From an uncultured Bacteroidia bacterium (GTDB taxonomy: Bacteria; Bacteroidota; Bacteroidia; NS11-12g; UBA9320), in contig CAJQIC010000032.1 in NCBI GenBank assembly GCA_905478335.1, positions 1 to 39,819 of the forward strand: a stretch of 39,819 nucleotides of DNA. Direction: 5' to 3'. Under the pieces are notes generated by a model that was not told where the DNA came from, did not search any database, and saw only the letters and a program-made list of their open reading frames with translations. This document shows positions 23,459 to 30,742 of this stretch, piece after piece. The number at the start of each line of letters is the position of its first letter. Position 1 is the first letter of the stretch. The translations under genes were made by a program, and so were the position numbers.

Positions 23459-23842
23459 ATGAATATGATGACACGGCAATATGACTTAGAGGAGCGCTTA
23501 ATATCTTTTTCTCTGGACGTAATTGAAGTTTCGAAGACAATTATTACAACGAACGCAGGTTATAATTTGTCGAATCAATTAGTTCGAAGCAGCTCATCGC
23601 CAGCCTTAAATTATGGAGAAGCTCAGGCTGCAGAATCACGTAAAGACTTTATTCATAAACTCAGAATTGTTCTGAAAGAACTACGTGAAACCAAAGTCAA
23701 TCTCACATTGTTGCTGAGGGCTGAACTTGTTAATAACGAATTACTATGTCAAAAGGCAAAAAAGGAATGTATCCAATTGATAGCTATAATCACCACGAGT
23801 ATTTCGACAACTCAAAAAGGATTACAAACCTTCGACATTTAA
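23459..23842 (+). CDS. four helix bundle protein (S23/IVP family), copy 2
   Basis: A 127-residue helical protein of the same S23/IVP family as the copy at 19617, but clearly diverged from it. Shared landmarks are an N-terminal LISFSLDVIEVSKTI helix, LVRSSSSPALNYGEAQAAESRKDFIHKLRIVLKELRET (compare SESKKDFVHKLSIALKEANET in copy 1) and a final basic helix. Function is unknown. The TAA stop lies inside the right heptad array, so the array supplies the last two codons and the stop. It lies between pyrD and a convergent MCE gene. The unit is bounded by a 16-bp perfect inverted repeat (23239-23254 and 23842-23857). Confidence 0.9.
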   Translation: MNMMTRQYDLEERLISFSLDVIEVSKTIITTNAGYNLSNQLVRSSSSPALNYGEAQAAESRKDFIHKLRIVLKELRETKVNLTLLLRAELVNNELLCQKAKKECIQLIAIITTSISTTQKGLQTFDI

Positions 23843-23860
23843 CATTTTACATTTCGAAGG
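23829..23860. repeat. right-flank heptad array and hairpin of four-helix-bundle gene 2
   Basis: The heptads ACATTTA, ACATTTT and ACATTTC (23835-23855) are enclosed by CCTTCG (23829-23834) and CGAAGG (23855-23860), giving an imperfect hairpin around the stop codon. It could end transcription from either side. The 9-mer ACCTTCGAC at 23828-23836 recurs at 23932-23940, next to the MCE gene stop. Confidence 0.65.
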
Positions 23861-23942
23861 TCAGTTGCTGCAATTGAATTCAGCAGGGTGTTGTCAAATT
23901 GGTGAAGTGTATATATGTAAAGAATTTGAGGACCTTCGACTA

Positions 23943-24932
23943 TTATTTTCCATCCGGCAAATCAATTCCTTCTTTAACTTCTTTTTGAGCATCGCCTTTT
24001 TTGCGCTGCTTTTCAGTGATTCCTGTGTAGCGACGTGGATACATGATGATGTCATTAACCAGTGAGTCTAGGTCATGCGTGGTTTTGTTTAACTGAATCC
24101 ATAGCGCATCGTCTGTGGCCATTTTGCCCAACGTTCCTTTTCCGGCTTGAATGGAAGACAAGGTGTTTCTAAGCTCGGCTATTGTTGCGTTTAATTCTGT
24201 AGTTAAACTTTTTAAGTCAAGCTCGGCAATTTCCTTGGTGGTTTCGTCTAAGCTTGATACGATGTCATTAATCTTTGGTGTGCTCGATTTAAGGTCCTTC
24301 GTCATACCTTCAATGTTGCCCAATATGCTCGCAATTTGCTCGTCTTTTCCGTCGAGTAGCGCATTCATTTTTACAGCAGTTGTTTTGAACGAAGCCAAAG
24401 CTTCACTCAAATCCTGCAATGTTGAGTTTAAGCTAACATCGGATATGGCGGCGTCAACATTACCCAATACGTTGTTTATACTTTCAGACAATGGCGTTAA
24501 TACACTCGTTAAGGCCTGAGCCATACCTGCGTCCTTTTTCGAAATCAAGGTGTCTCCAGTGGCAGCTAAAGTGGGTAAAGCTAACGTGTCATGAGGAATC
24601 ATGATTTCAATGGCTTTACTTCCAAGCAAATCGTTATTTGTAATCTTCAGGGTGGTGTTGCGCGGTATTTCAAGTTCTTTGGGAACCTGAACACTGACAA
24701 TAACTTGCCTTGAAGCGTAGTCCATTTCAACTGAAGTTACTGTGCCTACAGAAACTCCATGAAAAACAACGGGATTAGATCTGAATAGACCATCTACTTT
24801 GTCATAAACGGCGTAATACGTGTTATTCTTTGAAAAAAGTGATTCTCCTTTCAGAAAATTGAACCCGAGTATTAACACGGTTATGGCAAATGCTGCAATT
24901 AGTCCGACTTTGGTTTCGTTGGAAACTTTCAT
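23943..24932 (-). CDS. MCE/MlaD family protein
   Basis: A 329-residue protein with one N-terminal transmembrane helix (about 8-25) and an MCE domain (about 37-118; FRSNPVVFHGVSVGTV, ITNNDLLGSKAIEI). A long helical region with repeated polar heptads (about 130-290) follows, as in substrate-binding subunits of lipid transport systems such as MlaD. It probably forms a periplasmic ring binding phospholipid for transport between membranes. The cognate ATPase and permease (MlaF/MlaE-type) are not adjacent; an amidase gene lies 88 bases upstream on the same strand. A TATCTTTG box on the minus strand (24967-24960) suggests its own promoter. Confidence 0.9.
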   Translation of the reverse strand: MKVSNETKVGLIAAFAITVLILGFNFLKGESLFSKNNTYYAVYDKVDGLFRSNPVVFHGVSVGTVTSVEMDYASRQVIVSVQVPKELEIPRNTTLKITNNDLLGSKAIEIMIPHDTLALPTLAATGDTLISKKDAGMAQALTSVLTPLSESINNVLGNVDAAISDVSLNSTLQDLSEALASFKTTAVKMNALLDGKDEQIASILGNIEGMTKDLKSSTPKINDIVSSLDETTKEIAELDLKSLTTELNATIAELRNTLSSIQAGKGTLGKMATDDALWIQLNKTTHDLDSLVNDIIMYPRRYTGITEKQRKKGDAQKEVKEGIDLPDGK

Positions 24933-24959
24933 GTAATGCTATTCTTTCGACTTAGTGGC

Positions 24960-24967
24960 CAAAGATA
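24960..24967 (-). promoter_or_regulatory. -7 promoter element for the MCE gene
   Basis: TATCTTTG on the minus strand, the same box as at bamD, lies 27 bases upstream of the ATG at 24932. No well-spaced TTG was found. Confidence 0.4.
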
Positions 24968-25020
24968 GGAAATCACCTCAATCAGTGAATCATTTGAAGA
25001 TAAATGACAAAAAATGTGGG

Positions 25021-25812
25021 TTACTTTTCTAACTTAGTTTTGTATTCAACGACAGATTCGTAGATGGAGTGTGCAATTTTATTTTGACCAGCGTCAGAAA
25101 CCAGGTATTGTTTTTCGTCTGGATTGGTCAAAAATCCAGTTTCAACCAATATACTAGGCATAGCAGTTTTCCATAAAACGACAAATCCAGCTTCTTTTAC
25201 ACCTAAGTTTTTGCGAATCTGTTTTTTTTCGACTGTTTTTTGAAACGTTGAGGCCAATGTTAAACTTTGCGTACGATAAGCGTTTTGGTAGAGGCTCAAA
25301 ATGATATGTCCCTCGTCAGAATCAGGATCAAAACCGCCGTACTCTGCATTGTCTTTATAGTCTTCCTCTAATACGATTGAGCTATTTTCTCTTTTACTGA
25401 CTTCAAGGTTTCCTTTGCTTTTGCTCAATCCCATTACGTATGTTTCTGTGCCATGAAGCGCAGACTGTGCATGAGCGTTGCAATGAACAGAGATGAATAG
25501 GTCAGCGTTGTTATGGTTGGCAATAGCGGCGCGCTGCCATAAAGGGACAAATTTGTCTGTGGTTCGGGTGTAAATGACATTTGTGCCTGGCATGCTGTCT
25601 GTGATTTTATTTCCCAACTTTTTGGCAATCTTCAGGCAAATATCTTTTTCATAAATATCCTTGCCATAAGAGATGCATCCAGGGTCATGTCCACCGTGGC
25701 CAGCGTCAATCACAATAGTGTTCAACGATAATTTTTGAAGGTTTAGCGGATGTGAAGTTCCCACGACCATTAAAACCAGCAAAGAAGTCGATAATGCGAT
25801 GTGCTTTAGCAT
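25021..25812 (-). CDS. N-acetylmuramoyl-L-alanine amidase (Amidase_3)
   Basis: A 263-residue exported zinc amidase that cleaves the bond between MurNAc and the peptide stem. A hydrophobic N-terminus (about 5-20) serves as signal. The Amidase_3 domain runs from about 31 with VIDAGHGGHDPG (zinc His), through ISVHCNAHA (second His), to VETGFLTNPDE with the catalytic Glu near 228. There is no SPOR or LysM domain, so targeting is by other means. In Bacteroidota an amidase of this kind is often divergent from an LptD-like gene and followed by an MCE gene, exactly as here. Confidence 0.93.
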   Translation of the reverse strand: MLKHIALSTSLLVLMVVGTSHPLNLQKLSLNTIVIDAGHGGHDPGCISYGKDIYEKDICLKIAKKLGNKITDSMPGTNVIYTRTTDKFVPLWQRAAIANHNNADLFISVHCNAHAQSALHGTETYVMGLSKSKGNLEVSKRENSSIVLEEDYKDNAEYGGFDPDSDEGHIILSLYQNAYRTQSLTLASTFQKTVEKKQIRKNLGVKEAGFVVLWKTAMPSILVETGFLTNPDEKQYLVSDAGQNKIAHSIYESVVEYKTKLEK

Positions 25813-25834
25813 AATTCGTTTAATCAGCAGGGTG

Positions 25835-25863
25835 CAAAGTTATTAATTCTTTATCCACAACAA
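25835..25863 (-). promoter_or_regulatory. Bacteroidota-type promoter for the amidase gene
   Basis: On the minus strand, TTG at 25863-25861 is followed after 18 bp by TAACTTTG at 25842-25835, an exact -7 match lying 22 bases upstream of the ATG at 25812. Confidence 0.55.
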
Positions 25864-25893
25864 ATATTGTGTGATATGAAGTTTGGAAATACG

Positions 25894-25901
25894 TAGTTTT
25901 G
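25894..25901 (+). promoter_or_regulatory. -7 promoter element for the lptD-like gene
   Basis: TAGTTTTG is an exact TAnnTTTG match. A TTG 24 bases upstream (25867-25869) is slightly far. The box overlaps an upstream in-frame TTG codon and so argues for translation starting at ATG 25917 or 25941. Confidence 0.45.
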
Positions 25902-25916
25902 AGCCCTTCATTGATT

Positions 25917-28493
25917 ATGACCAAATTTAACGGTAGGTATATGATATTCAGGCGGATAGCTTCCTTAGTTATCCCTTTGTTTGGCGTACTTGTATGCTTT
26001 ACTGCACATTGTTATGCGCAGGCGCCTGATAGCTTAAAGCAGTCTGATTCAATCGTGGTTGGTTTAAAACCCGGAAAAGATGGTATCAAATCTCCGGTAA
26101 TGGTAGAAGCATTGGATTCGGTCATTACGTCTATCAAAGAGAAAAAAATGTACATGTACAAAAACGCTATAGTGACGTTTGATGACATGAAACTGGAGGC
26201 TGATTTTATCGAGGTAGATTTTAATACAAACGAAATTCATGCCAAAGGCCTGCCTGATTCAACAGGAACAGTTGTAGGCAAACCAATTTTTACTACCGAT
26301 GGCAAACCCTTTAATGCCGAAGAAATGTGGTACAACTTCAAAACCAAGAAGGGTATTTCTACAGGAGTTGTGACTACGCAAGAAGGTGGTCTAATCAGAG
26401 GAGGTAAAATTCTGAAGGATTCCAGCGACAATATGTTTATCAAGGATGCGACCTATACCACTTGTAATGCAGAACATCCCCACTTCTGGATATCTGCCAA
26501 TAAGTTTAAGGTTATACCAGAGAAGCAAGTTATTAGTGGTCCTGCAAACTTGGTAATAGCAGGAATCAATACACCAATTGTGCTGCCTTTTGGGTTTTTT
26601 CCCATCCAGAAGAAAAGAGCGAAGGGTCTTGTAGTTGGAAGTTTTGATCAACAAGACAGATGGGGGTATGGATTACGTGATTTTGGTTTTTATACGCCTA
26701 TAAACGAGAAGCTAGACTTACTGCTGTCGGGGGATATTTACTTGCGCGGTAGTTTTGGATTCTCTGTAAAATCGAATTACAAGAGGATTTATAAGTACAA
26801 CGGTTATGCCCTTGTGAAGTACAACAAATTCATTGAGGGTGAGAAAGAAACGTCGGAATATTCTGAAGTAAATAACTGGAGAATAGAATGGATATATAGA
26901 CAAGACCAGCGGGCCAAACCAGGACGGAATTTTTCTGCGGACGTGAAGTATATCACGCGTAATCAGCAGAAATACGCTTCTACAGATGTAAATGAAATTA
27001 TAGCGACAACAGCGAATTCAAGTGTGGCCTATTCAAAAAGCTTTGCCAATAGGATGGTGTTCCTTACCACAAATGGGCGAATCTCTCAAAACCTTTCGAC
27101 CGGTGATTTGGATATTGAATTACCCGAAATGAATGTGAACGTTCAGCGTATGCAGCCGTTCAAAAACATGTCGGGCCCTAAAGACAAATACAAGGTGCTT
27201 CGAAACTTCGGATTTAACTACACCACTGCGTTTAGGAATAATGTGAGCGTGAATCAGGACTCTATTTTTAATAAGGCAGGCAGACGAACCCTCGAATTGA
27301 ACCCTACGTTTCTTGAAAGTATTCGAAACGGTGTGAGACACACCGCAAGTTTTAATACCAGTTTTAACGTCTTGAAGTATTTCAACGTATCACCTAACGC
27401 ATCGATTACTGATTTTTGGTACTTTAAAACGACAGAAAAACTTTGGGAAAATGACACCCTCCTTGAGCAAGATGTCCGAGGCTTTTCTAGAGCAGCCGCT
27501 TATAACGCCGGATTTAATGTCAATACGGTTATATATGGCACCAAGACATTTAAGGGTAGAGTAAAGGCAATTCGTCACATTATTCGACCTACCATTGGGA
27601 TGAGTTGGACGCCAAACTATCAGGAGAGCAACGGTAGCGGCTTCCGATTTGTACAGACAGATACTTCTGGAACAATCTCCCCGTACTCTATTTATGAGAA
27701 TGGTATTTACAGTGGACCCAGCGGAACAGGAAACGGATCGATCGACTTTGCCATTAACAACAACTTAGAAATGAAAGTGGCGACACCAAAAGACACGTCA
27801 AATGGTGGAGTCAAAAAGGTTAAACTCATTGAGAGTTTTAATTTTAGTACCCGATATAATTTGGTAGCTGATTCCTTAAACCTGAGTCAAATTAACATTA
27901 CGGCATTTACCACATTGTTCAACAAAATCAGGGTTAATTTTTCTACACGATTAGATCCGTATCAGTATGCGTACGATTCGAGCAGAAACGGATATACCTC
28001 AATCAACAAATTCTCCATCGAAGACGGCAATATTGGGGAGCTGCGTTCTGGCTCGCTTCAACTTTCTACAAGTCTGAACCCGGCAGCCTTAAACCGAAGA
28101 AGTAATGCAGACGAAGGAGAGTTCGTATCTGGCATGGATTACTTTATGGACTTCAGTATCCCATGGGATTTAAGCTTAAACTTTAGTAGTTCGTTTAATC
28201 GTAGTATCGGAAGTACAGAAAGTACCAAGGACCAAACATTAATGTTTAACGGAAACGTTAAACTCACGGAATACTGGAAGATTGGCTTTCGGTCCGGATA
28301 CAATTTTGCGACGGGTCAACCCAGTATAACGAGTATTGATTTTGCGCGTGACTTGCATTGTTGGGTGTTTAACTTCCACTGGATTCCTGTAGGGACCTTC
28401 CGACAGTTCAACTTTGAACTTAAGGTGAAAGCTGCGATGTTAAAAGACCTGAAAATAAAGCGCCGAGATACTTGGCAGAACGCTGACTTCTAG
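25917..28493 (+). CDS. lptD: LptD-like LPS assembly outer membrane protein
   Basis: An 858-residue outer-membrane protein. A signal sequence (about 9-35, ending CYAQ) is followed by an OstA-like jellyroll part with repeated short beta motifs (KNAIVTFDDMKLEADFIEVDF, MWYNFKTKKGISTG; about 60-240). A large C-terminal beta-barrel rich in Tyr/Phe/Asn strands forms the rest. It probably places lipopolysaccharide in the outer leaflet together with LptE. The Bacteroidota LptD family is diverged from the proteobacterial form, so the call rests on domain order and context. The start is set downstream of a -7 box at 25894. The stop interlocks with the PBP1A stop over four bases. Confidence 0.88.
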   Translation: MTKFNGRYMIFRRIASLVIPLFGVLVCFTAHCYAQAPDSLKQSDSIVVGLKPGKDGIKSPVMVEALDSVITSIKEKKMYMYKNAIVTFDDMKLEADFIEVDFNTNEIHAKGLPDSTGTVVGKPIFTTDGKPFNAEEMWYNFKTKKGISTGVVTTQEGGLIRGGKILKDSSDNMFIKDATYTTCNAEHPHFWISANKFKVIPEKQVISGPANLVIAGINTPIVLPFGFFPIQKKRAKGLVVGSFDQQDRWGYGLRDFGFYTPINEKLDLLLSGDIYLRGSFGFSVKSNYKRIYKYNGYALVKYNKFIEGEKETSEYSEVNNWRIEWIYRQDQRAKPGRNFSADVKYITRNQQKYASTDVNEIIATTANSSVAYSKSFANRMVFLTTNGRISQNLSTGDLDIELPEMNVNVQRMQPFKNMSGPKDKYKVLRNFGFNYTTAFRNNVSVNQDSIFNKAGRRTLELNPTFLESIRNGVRHTASFNTSFNVLKYFNVSPNASITDFWYFKTTEKLWENDTLLEQDVRGFSRAAAYNAGFNVNTVIYGTKTFKGRVKAIRHIIRPTIGMSWTPNYQESNGSGFRFVQTDTSGTISPYSIYENGIYSGPSGTGNGSIDFAINNNLEMKVATPKDTSNGGVKKVKLIESFNFSTRYNLVADSLNLSQINITAFTTLFNKIRVNFSTRLDPYQYAYDSSRNGYTSINKFSIEDGNIGELRSGSLQLSTSLNPAALNRRSNADEGEFVSGMDYFMDFSIPWDLSLNFSSSFNRSIGSTESTKDQTLMFNGNVKLTEYWKIGFRSGYNFATGQPSITSIDFARDLHCWVFNFHWIPVGTFRQFNFELKVKAAMLKDLKIKRRDTWQNADF

Positions 28494-30742
28494 CGTTGAA
28501 ATGGATCTATTTCGTCACTACCAGCAGTCGTGTTTGTAGGCTGTTTGAATTCAGCACAGTTTGTCTCAATGGTAAACTCGATGTCCGGCTTTTTAAAGTC
28601 GTCGTTGCTTAGCTTAAGGTTTTTGTCTTTGTTAACAGACTTCATAAACAAACCAAAAATGGGTAAAGCCATATTTGCACCTTGACCATAAGTTGTAGAC
28701 CTAAAATGCACCGTTCTGTCTTCTGCTCCGACCCAACAACCCCCAACCAATTCTGGCGCAATGCCCATAAACCAACCATCAGAGTTGTTCTGTGTTGTAC
28801 CTGTTTTACCACCAACCGGAAAGCCAATACCATATCTGGTTCTTAGTCTTGTAGCTGTGCCGCCTTCAGGCACTTTTTGAAGCATTTTGCACATTACATA
28901 TGCGGTTTGCTTGTTCATCGCTTCTTCGGTTTTAGGAATAAACTCGGCCAGTACATTGCCATGTTTGTCTTCAATTCTAGTGATGAAAAGTGGTTCAGTC
29001 CAAACACCTCCGTTAGCGATGGCGCCATAGGCACCAACCATTTCGTAAACACTTATATCCATTGTTCCAAGACAGATGGAAGGATACGGCATGAATTTTT
29101 TTGTATCGATGCCCAGTTTATCACTAAAGTCTTTCACTTTGAGTGGAGAATTTGGCTCCATGCGTTTCATTACGCGGGCTGTCATTGTGTTGTGCGAGTG
29201 CTTCAGGCCTTCATAAATGCGAAGCGGGTCTGCCTTAGGCTTTGAAGAATTTTTAGGCGTCCACGTGTTGCCGTCTTCGCCTTCGAAAGTGACCGGGCCA
29301 CTTGAAATCAATTCACAAGGTTGTATGATTTGGTCTTCGATTGCACGTGCATAAACGATGGGTTTAAAGGTAGATCCTACCTGTCGAGTAGCGCGTTTAT
29401 TAACATGATCGTACTGGAAATGACTGAAGTTAATTCCGCCAACCCATGCCTTAATATTGCCGGTTTTGGGATCCATAGCCATAAAGCCAGCATGTAAAAT
29501 TTGCTTGTAATACTTTAATGAGTCTATCGGCGACATAACCGTATCAATTGTGCCATTCCAAGAGAATACGCGCATGGGTACGGGTTTGTTCATTTTGGCT
29601 GTGATTTCAGCTTCAGATAACCCATCTTTTTTGGCTTGTTTGTATTGCCAAGTGCGCTTAACATGTTTTGGTATGTAGTTCTTGTCTTCACGCCAATTTA
29701 CTTCTGGATCACACCAAGGTTTTAGCTTAGTCCGTTTAACCTCTCTATACAGTTGGTTTTGCAAGGTTTCCATGTGCGACTCGACAGCAGCTTCGGCGTA
29801 TTCCTGCATTTTGCTGTCAATAGTGGTGTATACTTTTAAACCGTCGCGGTAAATATTAAATCCATTTTCTTTACACCATTTCTTCATGTACTGATGTACT
29901 TGTTGTCTGAAATAAGTGGCCATACCACGGTTGTGGGATGAAAAATTATAGTCAAGAACCAGTTCTAGATTTTTAAGGCTATCACACGTGTTTTCATTGA
30001 TGTACGCATACTTCTCCATTTGGTTGAGGACCACATTTCTTACCAGTTTGGCACTCTCAGGATTTCGGTACGGGTTGTATTTTGATGGAGCACGTAACAT
30101 GCCAACCAATACCGCGGCCTCCTCCGGATTAAGGGAAACGACGGGTTTGTTGAAGAATGTTTTTGAAGCAGATTTAATGCCAGAACTATTTCCCCACCGC
30201 ACCGTATTGAAGTACATGGTAATGATTTCGTGTTTGGCATACTGACGTTCCAGTTTGACGGCAATAATCCACTCCTTAAACTTTTTTAGTATCCGATTAA
30301 CACTTCTGTCCGTCTCGACCCCATGAAACAGATTTTTAGCAAGTTGTTGTGTAATTGTACTGCCACCACCGTCGCGTCCTAATCGTACAACGGCTCTAAT
30401 CAATGCTTTGGCGTCAATACCACTGTGTTTGTAAAATCGCGCATCTTCCGTAGCTACCAACGCTTCAACCATGTATGGAGGAATATCGTTGTATTCGATG
30501 TTGGTTCGATTTTCTAATCGGTAGAGTTTGCCAAGTAGCTCCTCGTCTTCAGAATATATTTCAGTGGCAAGCGTAGTGTTTGGGTTAGCTACCTCGTTTA
30601 CATCCGGCATATAACCCCACCAGCCCCAACTTACCGTGAACATGAACAGGATAAATAAGCCTAAGCCTAGAAAATAGTAACGCCACAAAAATCGTGACCA
30701 GTTACGTTTCGTTTTTTTTCTAGATTTCTTTTTAGCAACCAT
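28490..30742 (-). CDS. class A penicillin-binding protein (PBP1A-like transglycosylase/transpeptidase)
   Basis: A 750-residue bifunctional peptidoglycan synthase. The cytoplasmic tail is highly basic (residues 1-17), followed by a transmembrane helix (about 24-44). The GT51 glycosyltransferase domain has EDARFYKHSGID and GGGSTITQQLAKNLF. The transpeptidase domain has the SxxK serine in GSTFKPIVYA, the SxN motif in SHNTMTARV and KTGTT near the C-terminus. All catalytic motifs are intact. It follows the sprE/porW-like gene with no intervening base, indicating one operon, and is convergent with lptD with interlocked stop codons. Confidence 0.95.
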   Translation of the reverse strand: MVAKKKSRKKTKRNWSRFLWRYYFLGLGLFILFMFTVSWGWWGYMPDVNEVANPNTTLATEIYSEDEELLGKLYRLENRTNIEYNDIPPYMVEALVATEDARFYKHSGIDAKALIRAVVRLGRDGGGSTITQQLAKNLFHGVETDRSVNRILKKFKEWIIAVKLERQYAKHEIITMYFNTVRWGNSSGIKSASKTFFNKPVVSLNPEEAAVLVGMLRAPSKYNPYRNPESAKLVRNVVLNQMEKYAYINENTCDSLKNLELVLDYNFSSHNRGMATYFRQQVHQYMKKWCKENGFNIYRDGLKVYTTIDSKMQEYAEAAVESHMETLQNQLYREVKRTKLKPWCDPEVNWREDKNYIPKHVKRTWQYKQAKKDGLSEAEITAKMNKPVPMRVFSWNGTIDTVMSPIDSLKYYKQILHAGFMAMDPKTGNIKAWVGGINFSHFQYDHVNKRATRQVGSTFKPIVYARAIEDQIIQPCELISSGPVTFEGEDGNTWTPKNSSKPKADPLRIYEGLKHSHNTMTARVMKRMEPNSPLKVKDFSDKLGIDTKKFMPYPSICLGTMDISVYEMVGAYGAIANGGVWTEPLFITRIEDKHGNVLAEFIPKTEEAMNKQTAYVMCKMLQKVPEGGTATRLRTRYGIGFPVGGKTGTTQNNSDGWFMGIAPELVGGCWVGAEDRTVHFRSTTYGQGANMALPIFGLFMKSVNKDKNLKLSNDDFKKPDIEFTIETNCAEFKQPTNTTAGSDEIDPFQR

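Noticed and set aside
19617-23842. Four-helix-bundle genes as accessory (Avd-like) proteins of a diversity-generating retroelement
   Set aside because: The fold is related, but there is no reverse transcriptase, template repeat or variable repeat in the window.
19617-23842. Four-helix-bundle genes as 23S rRNA intervening sequences
   Set aside because: No rRNA sequence flanks either copy; both lie between protein-coding genes.
23828-23940. The 9-bp direct repeat ACCTTCGAC as a target-site duplication of a mobile element
   Set aside because: It lies on one side only of the four-helix-bundle cassette and overlaps its hairpin, so it does not bracket any element.
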